This document shows positions 25,701-37,600 of a stretch of 64,000 nt of DNA, piece after piece (the stretch's first letter is position 1; the number at the start of each line of letters is the position of its first letter). Made by a program: the position numbers and the translations under genes. Source of the stretch: Klebsormidium nitens (Eukaryota; Streptophyta; Klebsormidiophyceae; Klebsormidiales; Klebsormidiaceae); contig DF236985.1 in assembly GCA_000708835.1 (NCBI GenBank), positions 210,249 to 274,248 of the forward strand. The letters run 5' to 3'. Below the pieces are notes generated by a model that had not been told where the DNA came from, did not search any database, and saw nothing but the letters and a program-made list of their open reading frames with translations.

Positions 25701-28700
25701 AACGCACCTTGGATAAGATATCCGACATTGACAAGTTGATGAAGTTGGCGCCCGCCTCCGTGGCCACCGCCTTGGCGAGCATGGTCTTGCCCGTCCCTGG
25801 CGGCCCGAAGAGCAGAATGCCCTTGGTGGGCTTCGTCAGCTGGCCCTTAGTGAAGAGCTCCGGGCGCTGCAGCGGCAGCATCACCAGCTCCTTCAGCGTC
25901 TCCTTGACGTGCTCCAGGGCGCCCACGTCGTCGAAAGTGACGCCCGTCTCGCTAGGGGGGACGACTTCCGACAGGACCTGGTCCTCGAACTTGTTGGCGG
26001 TGACGATGTTCTGCGGATGGGAGAAGGAGCGGTGTCGATCGGGCTGAGAGTTCGATGACAACGAGGGGAATCGACGGAAGACTGCCCTGAAGCTAGCTGG
26101 GAAGCAACTTTTGAGTGAAAGACGGGTTTGCCAACGTTGGCGGCGGGCTCTCGCCTCGAGAATGGATTGGGCCTAGGTTGTCATGCAACTCACAAATACA
26201 GTACATCTCGTGTCGTCTAAATGGAAGTATCTCGAAGATTGTCCAACGCAGACAGTTAGAATCTAGTCGTCGCTTGAGACAGACGAGAGGAATCACCGCT
26301 GCATGAGAGGGAATACCACTGCACCTGCTGCCAACCTCGGAAGTCTGGTTGCATGTACCTTCAACGAGCGCCTGAGTATCAACGTACCTTGAGCCGCTTT
26401 TTGGACACGAGCGCCTGCATCTTCGTCAGCTCCTCCTCGGCGACTCTTTCCTCATCCGCCACTCCGCTACTTGCCGGCTGACCAAAAACAAAAACAGGGT
26501 TCGACGAAAGCACTGACGGAAGGTAGCATGGGAGCAACCAAAAACAAGGTGCTTTTTCGAAGGTGGTATGCTCAAGCAAAATAATGCCAGGCGGACCGTT
26601 TTGAGCGGAGCTGGCCTCACGGAAGGTTGCCGAGCAATTTGAGCAGCCGTGACGGCTGAAAAACGAATAACGTAGATGCTGGAAACATATGACATGGCAG
26701 TTCGATAGGACATGTCTGATTGGCGACGGCAACAGGATGAGGCACTGCGCGAAAGATGGTCACCGGAACACCTGCGCTTTTTTCACTTCGACAAATCTTT
26801 GCATTCGACTCGAACATTTCCGTTCTAGCAGAACCGGCTGATGAAGGGATGAAGGAGACAAGCGACAAGCACGGCCCGAAGTAAAGATGGCCCACTTTGT
26901 CTGGTTCCACCTTAGTGGTCCCGTCGTAGATGGAATCCAAAACTCGCACCCCGTACTCGATGCTGCAAAGGAAAAGTTAGACGCTCAGCACCGTCCTCAT
27001 TGCAGCAAGGGCGAGTCGCTCAAATGGATTGAAAGCACCTAACATTAGAGGCCCCCTGAGCGCAGCCGAGAGTGAGCACAGGAGCGGTGCGTCAGCAAGG
27101 GGCCTAGCAATTGGCGCGAAGAACTGTAGCAACTTTCTGCCATCTCGAGGTCCCTCGAGATTGGACCTTCGGAACTGCATTTCGTATACCTGGACGTGCG
27201 GATTGTGTCTACGCTCAGGGAAACTGAGGGAATAAGCTACCAATTGCCCGGTTGGACAACAATAAGGTATCATTTTGACTTGCCCAAAATGTTGAATGCA
27301 GAATAATTTGTAACTTCAGATTTGCAGCTAATTTTGCCCCGTAAGATAACAGATTAAGTTCGTAGTATAGTTGCCCAGGTTTCATAGCACACGAAAGTGA
27401 ACGTTGGGCAAAAATTTGCCCAACCGGACGATTGGTACGGTACTTTGGAAGGGGAAGCCCACCTCTTCGCCGAGAGCATCAATTTCTTCTCGACGACCAC
27501 CGGTTCAACCGTCTCCCGCAGATAGTGACCCGTAGCATAGGCCAAGATGTTTTCGGCCTCTGTAAAAGGATAAGCACGTCATCTTGATGTGTACGCGAAT
27601 CTGGGATACATGCGATACATCTGCTGAACATGTCACGTACTAGAGTTTGCAACCGACACAAACCCTAATGGGGCGTCTGCAGAAAGAAACACGAGTGTCC
27701 ACAGGGACAGCTTCTGAAAAGGCTTGATATTGAGCAAGCCTTCGTCGTCCGCAGAGGGATGGGACGAGTAGCAAACTCTTACCATCTTCCGTCAAGAACC
27801 GGTCGTCGATGTTGACATCCTCCAGCTTTTCAATGCCGACTTTCAGGTAGCTAAGGACCTGCACAAGAAAAAGGAGTATTTAGAGGCACTCTGCCGAAGA
27901 TCGCAAACCTCGGTCTACATGTGAAAACAGGCTGGCTGTTTTTAGCAAAGAAACAAACGACAGGGAAATGCTGCGGCCGACATCACAAAGAGTACGCTTC
28001 TTCAGAGGAAGCGGGTGTAAAGCAAACCCACCTCTTCCAGAACTAACCGGTTGTCGATTGCTGTCAACTCTTTGGCGTCCTTCTCCATCTGCCGGTTCCA
28101 CACCGCAAGCAAGGCATCTTCCTGCAAAAACGCCGTTACCAAAATGGAAATCAGAGGACCAGAATGATTTTACTAGAATTGTACGGCTACCACCGAAACG
28201 GCCAAGTCAAATTCAAGAACATCATCTAGTCGTTTGCATAGCTTCATTGAAACCATTCACCTGTGTGCTAAAGACGAATTGAGTGCTTGAATCTACACAA
28301 CATTGCTGCAGATCAAGCACGCATTTAGGCGGACGTTTGCACTGGAGGCTACTAAGTGCTACTCGAGATGCTCACCCTCGGGGGCTGGATTGTAACTAGG
28401 TTGGGGAACAAGTCAAGCAGAGGGTCCTCGTCCACCGCCGTGTTCGACGCGCTGTCGCTTCCCACGTCAGCAGCGGCGTCCTGAAAGGCAGAAGCTAGCT
28501 CTGAGTGAAGCAAACTTTGATTAAAGGCAGATCCCGCAACCAGAGGAGACATGTGGTATATCGGATGGACCTCGCGTGCTAAAAACCTTGTCAAAACCCC
28601 CAAAACCCAGCCTCAAAGCACTGAGGCAAAGTTTTGAGTGGGGTTTTTTAAGCTCTGAAGGTTGTGAAAAACATGCAGAAACGCTAGACTCCGAAATCGT

Positions 28701-31700
28701 GTTTGCTCTCTGTTCACAAATACTAGTGACCAACGTGCAAAGACGAGAGTGGCGGTGACTGCCGAACGTTCCGTAAGGCATCCGACTCTATTCTTACGGC
28801 CGCAGACAAGCTACATCTTAACGGACAAGTTTTGAACCAGCTTGGTGCTGGCTTTAAGTGCTATAAGCAAGGCCCCAACACCCGCTCTCAACGAAGCAGA
28901 AAACTTGATGACTCACAACTTCGTCGTCTTCGTCGCAATCAGTGCTGGAAGCGATGATGACAACAGGTGCTTCTCCCATGGTTGTGAGCTTGCCCAAAAA
29001 TGCGAGCGACGCCTTCTGGTTCTTTGCAACCTCGCCGGCATGCTTCATGAAGACAATCAGTGGGCCGATCTTGCTGGCATCTGCCACCACCTGCATCAAT
29101 GAACACGGAAGAGATTAAGGAGAAAAGACTTGATCGGACGCACAAACCGACTCCCGTCCTTGCGACAGTGAATGTTAGAAGCGAATGAAGTTGCACAATT
29201 CGGATCTTTTACACTGAGCTGCTCGAGAGTACTTCAAACTTGGAATCACTTCTGTCCAAGATGTTCATTAGTTGGACTTACCTCGAAGAAGGCTGATATT
29301 GCTGGGAACGTCTCCTTTCCTCCAGCGGTTGATGCAGGGACAAGATCACTTGCTGCAAAAGAAAAACAACGTCAACTAAGTTGCAACTCGCTACCAAATA
29401 AAGACTCATCATAGGACAGGCTTTCTTGGACCGCTCTTGGACTACGTGCCTCCTCTCCAGTGCCCTCTCGAGAAACACAGGCTAGCAAGGAAATCGGAAG
29501 GAACCGCAAGAGAAGGCTCGAACAATCTAACAAATTGCAGGGACAAACTAACAGAGTCGACGACCGAAAAGCCAGTGCTACTCACAGTAACAGACTTGAC
29601 CGCGGCCAGGCTCGCACATCCCTCGGAGATCGCTTCCCCCTGGCACCTCTTCATCGAAACGCACTGCGTGGCTTTCGTACGAAGCCAGGATGCGACCGGT
29701 TGTCCCCGCAACAGGCTGCCTGCGATGCGTCAACAATCAATCAGTGCAGTGCTTCACGCATCAACCAGTGCAGTGCGCCAAAAGTCAATCAGAACAGAGC
29801 CCTGGAACTACATCGTGCCTCAAGGAGAACAGGGAAGGAGAAAAAGCCTTGCCCGCCTCATCGCAAGAACTTCGAGAGATATCAGACTCAAGTATGTGCA
29901 CAAGCAAGTCCCATCAAAACTTTCAGTCCTTTTGAGGAGAGCACTGGAGAGTACACGCAGCGGTACTCACTGATAGTCGTCCTGCGGAGGTGTAATATAA
30001 GCCACCCTGTCCCCGACCTTGAAACTCTTCGACAGGGGCGCAGCCATAGTCGTCGCCGTGTTGTTTTGAACCGCTGACGTCACCCCCCCCTTCGCACCGG
30101 CTGGCCGCACACCCATTTGGATGCGGATGGCCGACGAGGGGGGAGGAGCGGCAGAGGTTCCAGGGTCTTTGGGCATGTGCGGGGAGGCATGGCTGGCAGC
30201 GACGGCAGCGGCTAAGAGCGTCGTCAAACCTACGAGACTCTTGCCGATGCTGTCGTTCTGCAGAAGATGGTAGAATTCAAAAAATCAGAGGCGTGCAATC
30301 GGTGTGGTGGAACTCTGTCTTTCGGTTGATTCTCAAATGGTCAAAAAAACATCCACGGCTTTGCCTTGCTTCGAAACCTGATCTTTATGCAACGATGCAG
30401 CTCGTGCAATAAACTTCTGAAGGCGCTCGAGAAGATAGGTAGTAGTGGTGAACCGTGAGACAGGAGCCGTTACAAAAGGTGGACAATGCGTCCAGTCATC
30501 TCCGTAGCACTTTTCGATGTGGATATCCAGGTGGGAGTATTCCGAAGAGCCGGCTGTGAAAAGTGCAATTCCGAAGTGAGAGAGATAAGGTCGCGGCTCA
30601 TCACCATTGAAAACCGTGAGCCTGCTTCAAGAACCACAAGTACTGAGACTGTTCAAATCTATGTTCTGAAAGCGCACAGATGCCATCACTTTTTCGAAAA
30701 GGCCACAAGCAAGCACCTCACCAAGGTCTCTTTTGTGTAGGCTTGTACTGAGGATGAGGCCCCAGCCCCCCTGTCCGCTCTGTATATGCTTGCTCGCCTT
30801 GGAACCTTGTCAACTTCGTCCTGCAGTGACACGTTAACAGAAAATAGGGTGAAGATACGAGTAGTCTAAGATGGAAGGCTCAGAACAATAGCCATGACGT
30901 AGAAACGCTTTCAACCGAACCAATCATTTGACGCACATCCATCGGGGAAAGATTAGCATGTTCCACCATCAAAGTGACCCCACAACACCCGTCTGAACCA
31001 GACCAGACGAGTATAATCCTCTTAGTTCCCAGGGCAAATCATCCACTGCGAGAGGGGGGCTCACCTCCGGTAGTAGATCTGCATGACTCACAACCAGCAG
31101 GCGTGCCTTGAAGTGCCGGGCCAATGCTTCTATCAGCCTCAGCTGATAGAGGTCAGAGCCTGCGACATGAAAGACCGTTGAGAGCAATTCAAGCTGACGC
31201 AACTGAAGAACTCACGTCCCTACCGTCAAGGCGCTGAACGTTGCAACAAAGATAGCTGACACTCCGAGCGTCTGGCGAACTTGCAGGTACAAACGTAAGT
31301 GATTTGCTCCGTCATGCTCAGGAAGTAATGCATGTATGCTAGTGGATCTGTTCGAACAGTAGTGGAGCTACCTACAGTATCGTCATATTTACCTGTAGTG
31401 CAAAGAACTGTCAAACAAATTGGACCAGAAACTCTTACAAGAACTTTCAGATCGCAAGTCCAAAGCTTCATTCATGCCCTCACCTTCTGTGCTCTCTAGA
31501 AGAATCGCATTGCTTAACGCTTGAAAGTCGGCGGCGTACTTGATAAACTCTGGTTTTTGCAGGTAAACAAACATCGAGCGCAGAAGAAGTTCCCGGGTTC
31601 GTTCACTGCACAGACCAAAAACCTCGATTTGCCTCACTTCGATATAACAGTTGCTATCAGACTGGAAGCATTAAGATTATTCAATCTTCTTGACATAAGG

Positions 31701-32657
31701 CACCTGACCACGATTGTGAAAACTTACCTTCTACCACCCTTTTATAGAAAGTCCCCCCAACCCAAAGCAAGTGACCATATATTCTTGAAAGATGGATCAG
31801 AGCTAAAGCAACTTGCACTTGAAGTTGCGTGCGTGGAGTGGGACAGTATAAGAGGGTCCCCTGAATCAATCTCTAAAAGAGCCCGGCCCTGTCTTTCAAT
31901 GGCTTAAAGGAACTGAGATGAAGCCAGCTTTATCTTTCACCAGAGGAACAATCACATCACGAATAACCCAGATCACTAGAGGATTCCAGTAGTCCTCTAG
32001 TAGGGAAAAAGTACTGAGAACACTGATCTTATTTCAAACACCACTCAATGCCTGTAACTCAAAAAGTCCTCGGAAAAGTCTTTCTAGAAACAGAAGGGAA
32101 AGTGTTTTTTTTCCGTCAAAGTTTCTCTGTAAGGTTTCGCTTCTGATCGAGCAGCGAAAGCCTTTGTTTCACACAAATGAAACGACAAAGCACACCATCT
32201 CACAAAAATCTCTCAAAGAGCTGCAGACCAATCGACCGACAGCAAAGTCCCAGGATCAAAAACCCTTGGGATAGAACCTCTTGTCTTTCAAAAACAGGTT
32301 AAGAGCCTGCAACAACACCTGCAACGCCATTTAAGGTGCCTATTCCAATGCTGCCGGAAACCAGCTTCAGTAGGGGGAAAGCGAAGCATACCTTAGGTAA
32401 TAAGGAAAGTGCTCTAGATCGGTCTTCAGCCCCTCCCAACCCTCTATTCGAGACTCCAGCTTCCTTTTGAACTTGTCGACCAGCTCTTTCTCCAAGCCCT
32501 CAGCTGTTCCAGATGCTGACAAGGGCTCACGAACTGCCGTGCTCTCTGAAGTTCCCATCCTTGGTTGATCTTCCACGGCTCTTGCTCCCAACAGCTTTCT
32601 TAGAGCAACCCCACCTGTAACAAGAGCAAGCGCTGAAAGGAGAGCAGGTGGCGCCAT
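22780..32657 (-). CDS. AAA ATPase, DAA1-like, with N-terminal membrane anchor
   Basis: Twenty exons, all in phase: 32657-32392, 31605-31484, 31159-31065, 30820-30722, 30257-29971, 29719-29586, 29352-29282, 29090-28917, 28480-28376, 28121-28032, 27858-27783, 27559-27463, 26962-26911, 26477-26388, 26010-25708, 25202-24934, 24569-24431, 24192-24133, 23789-23184, 22893-22780. The product is 1082 residues. Residues 1-25 are hydrophobic, as in the Arabidopsis DAA1 (At1g64110) group. FPYYLSERTREL near residue 85 and [12 protein letters not shown] are group hallmarks. A GDRV..GRIL segment follows at about 270-330. The AAA core carries Walker A GPPGTGKT (655-662), pore loop SKWLGEAEK, Walker [10 protein letters not shown] (710-718), sensor [11 protein letters not shown] and arginine fingers RRFPRR. 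The end, [13 protein letters not shown]...LTYFM, is typical. A 202-codon acidic exon (23789-23184) is unusually long. Confidence 0.95.
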
Positions 32658-33111
32658 ACTGAGGGCTTAGGGTCCTCCAACTTTTCCCAGCTTTTCCTGT
32701 TGCCCTTCAGAATGGCTGCACTTGAAGTGCTCTTGAAGTTGAAGTGCAGGACTCCCAAGTGCAATCTCGAGCCAGAACGTCAACCACCAAATCCGATCTT
32801 GAACTTCGTTATCTTGATGAGGTCTGGATGGGTTTTGGACAATGAGCTTGGATAGTGTGCGCGTCAAATCCAACCAGTGAAGTCGGTTCAGAAGGGCTTA
32901 GACAGGGGGAATGTGACCGGGCAGCTATAGATTTTCGATCTACCGTAGGTTGCGAAGAATGGAATTTATCCGGTAGACTGGGCCAGCTTCCACCGGCCAC
33001 CTAAAACCAAATACGGTTTGCTTAGTTTGTGAGGTTGTGTACGACACCAACAAGTTGAAGAGGTTTGGTTGGGTTGAGTTTAGGTATAGCTTTAGGGTGG
33101 GTTAATAATAA

Positions 33112-33565
33112 GGGGGTTCTTCCACCTAGCGGTCCGTCTTCGTTCCCTAAATTCCCATTGGCTGAAACACCGTATTTCTGCGGTGAACCGGTCTTTAACT
33201 GACCGGTCTTCCGAATTTTAAGTGCCACGTCGGCGGTCAAGAAAATGCATTTTCGCTACCGCTGGACTCCAGCGGTAGAGAAAATGCCCCAGTGGTCTTC
33301 CGAAGCTATCGGTGCTTTCAGCCAATCAGAAGACGGTGCACCGTGGGGGCTCGAAACCAAATGATTGGGTACCCTGTCTGCACTGGTGCCTCCATTTAAA
33401 CAACGAAGACCGACCGGAAGAAAGACCGGAGGCCCCTTCCATCAAGCGGTGGTCGGTCTACAGTTCTCTGGAATCCTATTGGCTACCTTCACAGTCCTCC
33501 GGTCTTTCTAGCTGGTCTTTGTTTTTCCAATTTACGAAGACCGACCGCTAGGTGGAAGAAGGGCC
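33112..33565. mobile_element. MITE, PIF/Harbinger (Tourist-like), non-autonomous
   Basis: The 454-bp element has terminal inverted repeats of about 32 bp at 33112-33143 and 33534-33565, matching at 28 of 32 positions (shared core TTCTTCCACCTAGCGGTC). It is flanked by TAA on both sides (33109-33111 and 33566-33568), the target duplication typical of PIF/Harbinger elements, and starts with a G-run as Tourist-like elements do. It has no open frame of useful length. Several copies of GACCGG/CCGGTC inside look like subterminal repeats. Confidence 0.8.
33247..33287. repeat. Near-perfect 41-bp palindrome inside the MITE
   Basis: The arms GCATTTTCGCTACCGCTGGA (33247-33266) and its complement at 33267-33287 pair with one mismatch and almost no loop, so the sequence could fold into a strong hairpin or cruciform. 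Confidence 0.85.
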
Positions 33566-34619
33566 TAAGGGGTGGGTAAGGCTCTGAACACTTCGTCACG
33601 CCCAGCATTGGGTAGCCATGGAGGTCCACGTAAAATGGACATGTTGTTTGGCGCTAGCCTGCTGTAGCCTGTGAGGGGAGGTTAGACGCTTTTCGTGATG
33701 GTTAGCACATACCAAGAAGGAGCTGCTAGGCAGTTCTGAGGGATTGCAGGAATGATGCCAATGATGGTCAGCATGGCGTGAAGTAAAGCGTGTCAAGGCC
33801 AGCACGGTTCGTGTAAGTTGTTGCTGCGTTTGAGACTTCTGCTGTAGAGCTGTAAGGGTGTTGGTTTGAAACTTGGCAGCGTTTGGACAATCTTGATGCC
33901 TTATTGATCTTTGTCATATGTGATGTGGGTGATTCTGCTGTGAGCTAGCTGGCTGTAAGGTCATGTCGTACGCTTTGCATTGGTTTGTTGTGGTGCTGTC
34001 TTTGTGCTGGCTGTGCCATGTTTCATCCCAGCTTGAATCCTTCAAATGTGACTACTAGCCGTGTGCCTGATCCTTTAGATTACTCCTCTATGGCGCTTTC
34101 TTCTGAGCACAGCTGGGTCCATGCCTGATCCTTTTGGACATAGAATGCTGTGTCGCACCCCTAGATGGCTGAACCTAAGCCTTGACTTTGTGTTTCTGGA
34201 CACGGGAATGTGAAGGAAGTCTGTGAATGTTGCTTGCAATTCAAGAATTTGCCTCATGTGGAGCAGACTGTGCTGGTTTCTGAGTTTGAATAAGGACCAA
34301 CTGAGGTTGCTTGAGTGCAATAGTGCAGGCCTAACTGGACTTGCTGAGCTTGTTTATCTCGGCCTCCATGACTAACAGTGGCTGGCATATGTGTGCTTGT
34401 AGACCTCTTGGCTTTGGCCCTACCACTTTCTGGAAGTGCTTTCTGTTGCCGGTGCCCTTCATAGACTCAGTTCAGGTCACTCTGTCAGCTTGCGTAACCA
34501 CAGTTCTTTAGCTTTTACAGTACACACGCCGCTCTGATTCAGTACTTCATCTGCAGGCATCTCATGCAGCTCCCCTTGTCCAGCTGAACCGCACGTAGCA
34601 TTGCTTCCCCTGGATCAAA

Positions 34620-37600
34620 ATGGTGGCGACCAGGCGGTCTGGGTCAGCAGGCAAGAGTCCAAGTGACACAAATGAGGAGAGCACTGGTGGACAGGAGGAG
34701 CCTCGGAAGCTGCGTGGGAGACGGCTGTCCGCAGGCAATGCCGACAGCGGGAAGAGGAGTGCCAGCCCTGCGGAGCTGCCGGAGGTCACGAGTGCAAAGA
34801 GGCAGAAGGTGGGATTGAGACGCTGGTTCACAAGTGGACGTTGGGGTCTTATACTAAGAGCGCAAGGGGGAGTTGTCTTATGTGTGGCGCTTGAAATTTG
34901 TTGGCATTTGTCAAGTGAGCCCTGTGTCAATCACATTTGAGTACAATCGTTCATCTCTGGCGGTTGACATCATGGAGTTTGTAGGTCAAGGATTCTCTGA
35001 CAGGAAAGCTATTGGAGTCTCAGGACTCGTCTATACTCCTGCACCGCGGCCTTGATCAATCCTACGTCTCGAGACAGATCAGACATCATCGAGTTGCAAG
35101 GCTCTGGCAGCTGGGCTCTACGAACAGTGCAGTGTCCAACAAGGTCTCCTCCTGTAGCAACCAAGTACCTACTTTTCATACCTCTGTTAATAATGAAGCA
35201 CCCGCTAAGACAATGAACATGCATATCCGTACAACTGCTTAGGCTATCATCTTTGTGACAGATTGACGAAGGGGAGCAAGCTGAGAAAGCGGCAGACAAC
35301 ACGGAAGCCCTGGAGCCAGAGAAGGGGGCCGAGCCAGTGGATGCAGTTCCGGCGGTGGAGGGCGCCAAACCCACTAGCCCTTTGCGGGAGGTGAAAGATG
35401 AAGTTGTCGAAGATGCGCCGGGGGCGCAGGTGAAAGAGGAAGAGGAGGCGCCGCAAGGGTTGCCGCCAGCGGAGTCCCCACGGCCGCCCAATCAGCACCT
35501 TGCAGGTGAGAAGGATCGGAGTCAAATTCTTCTGGAATAGGAGCCGCAAGCGGCGGCTGGGAACAGGTTCGCTTCACGCCCTCCCTGGAGTTTTCTGCAG
35601 CTGTAGTTGACTGGTGATAAGTCCTGAGATGGGCCTTGTCATTAAGGGTTTGAGAGACAAGAGGCACTTAGTCTGAGCGGGGCTTGAAGTTGAAGGCTTA
35701 CAGAGTGGAGTTCCAAGGTTGCAATCCATCCTTCGTTGAGAGGGTATTTTATCATGAGTGTTTGGAGAACGATTTTGGAGGAACCAGGTCGTAAGCAGCA
35801 CCGTTCAAAGCTTTCGTCGGGAACGTCGTGAGACCCCAACATCAAACATGGCAAGTCAGTGAAAAATTGACTCACCAGTGCAAAAATAAGTTGTCTTTGC
35901 AGAAAAACGTGCCAACTACTCTTGACCAGCTTTGATATCGCTGACTCACAGGGTCCCCTGCGGCCCAGTTGGGCAACTATGGGGAGTTTCAATTGCGGAT
36001 GCGGTTGATGCGGGCCAAGCAGCAGGCAGAGGCTGAGGCGATGCGCACGCCCCTGATGGCCCCCTCGTCGAGCCTTGCTGAACAGAAGTGGGGAGACCTC
36101 ATCTCACAGTTCCCTGAGGTAAGTTGCAACAGTACACGAAAGTCCGCAAGCGCCGCTGTTTGCAACAGTGTTTTGTGTGAGCCACGTCTTGGCAGTTTGA
36201 GAATCGGGTTCGTCTGGATTTGGCCGTACTTGCCTTGCGCAAGATCTGAGTTGGACCCATGTAAGATACGACAAGTACGTAGCCACAAAGCCAAAATGAA
36301 TCTTAAACGTTTAGGGACGGGGTTCGGACTTTGGAACTCAACAACAGGAGCTTGAAGCGTGAGATAGGAGGGTGACATTAGTTGGTAGGATGTGAAGGGG
36401 CTCATGGCGCTCTCTAATGCGTGTGGAAGACCGGCAGGGCTACCAAAATCGATTCTACAAGGCCATCTAGTATTAAGCAACTTGTGGCGATTCGCTGAGT
36501 CCAGTACGGAATCCTTCCCGCAGCCTTGACACGTCTCTCGTATTGTACCGCAGAATCCGCATGCGGTTTTGTCTGGCGTCTGCTTCACGATCGGCCGCAG
36601 CAAGTCGTGCAGCTTGCGCTTGCCCGATGCTGAGGTCAGCGGGATGCTCGCCAGGATTTTCCTCAAGGTGAGGCGGCCTGACTCTTGAGGACCCTGAATT
36701 TGCATCCAAGCGGACGGTGTAAACGTTTGCCAGCCCTAGATCACGTATGATGTGAAGCGCAATTTATGATTGTTTCATTCACCTGCACAATCTCTGGATA
36801 ATTGCGATGGATCCTGGGGACGTTTCCTGCGCTTCTAAGATCACCTAGTTGCTTCCATGGATTCCGCTGCCCACGGAGTAATAACCATGTTCGAAGCTCG
36901 CGCCCCCTCAGTGAACGATTTCACTTGCAGACGCCTTCCTTTGTCTTCAATCCACGGATCCTGTGCTTAATGATTGGCGACTCATGGTCTTCTTCCTGGT
37001 TTCAAAACAGGGGAACTTGGTGTACTTTGAAAACCTGGGGGGAACTGGCACTGTGAGCCTGAACGGGAGGGATGCCAAGCGGGGGGACAAGGCAGTGCTC
37101 AAGAGCGGAGACGAGCTGACGTTCTCAGGCTCCAAGCAGTTCGCTTACGTATCCTTCCAAAAGCGCGGTCCTTGTGTTGTGCACATCTTCCATATGCTGC
37201 CCGAGATGTTGTTGGAGGGGGGTAGTTCCTTAGATTGGACCAACTTATGAACAGGATCCCCTTCGCCTGTCACTCGGGAGGTGCCCATGTTCTCTAGCTG
37301 CGGGACGAAGATCTTCTGAAGTTGCCTATGCTTCCCAATTGCGGTTCTGAGAGCTGACCTTGTGGCAGCTCTTACGTGAGCCATGTCTCCTGTGTACCTC
37401 TTTTCCTGCATTGGCCTTTTTCTCCAACGAAAACGTCATTCTGGAGTAAGCGTCTCATTGCGCACCGGCTTCTGGGTGTTTCCTTGACCGAGTTTCCGCA
37501 ACAGATTTTCCAGCAGCGAACGGATACTCCTCTACCCCTGAGGCAGGGAGGGGCGTTCCCTAGTGTCGACTTTGACGACAACATGGAACGCGTGATGCTG

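Larger units (their letters stand above)
32658..34619. promoter_or_regulatory. Divergent promoter region of the two AAA ATPase genes
   Basis: About 2 kb separates the start codons of two outward-transcribed paralogs, so this stretch should contain both promoters. No gene is seen in it. A 454-bp inverted-repeat element occupies its middle. The part nearest the plus-strand gene is T/G-rich and may include leader sequence. Confidence 0.55.

Noticed and set aside
36363-36705. Long minus-strand open frame across FHA-AAA exon 4
   Set aside because: The plus strand here encodes a clear part of the FHA domain ([15 protein letters not shown]) with good splice sites; the minus frame has no recognisable motif.
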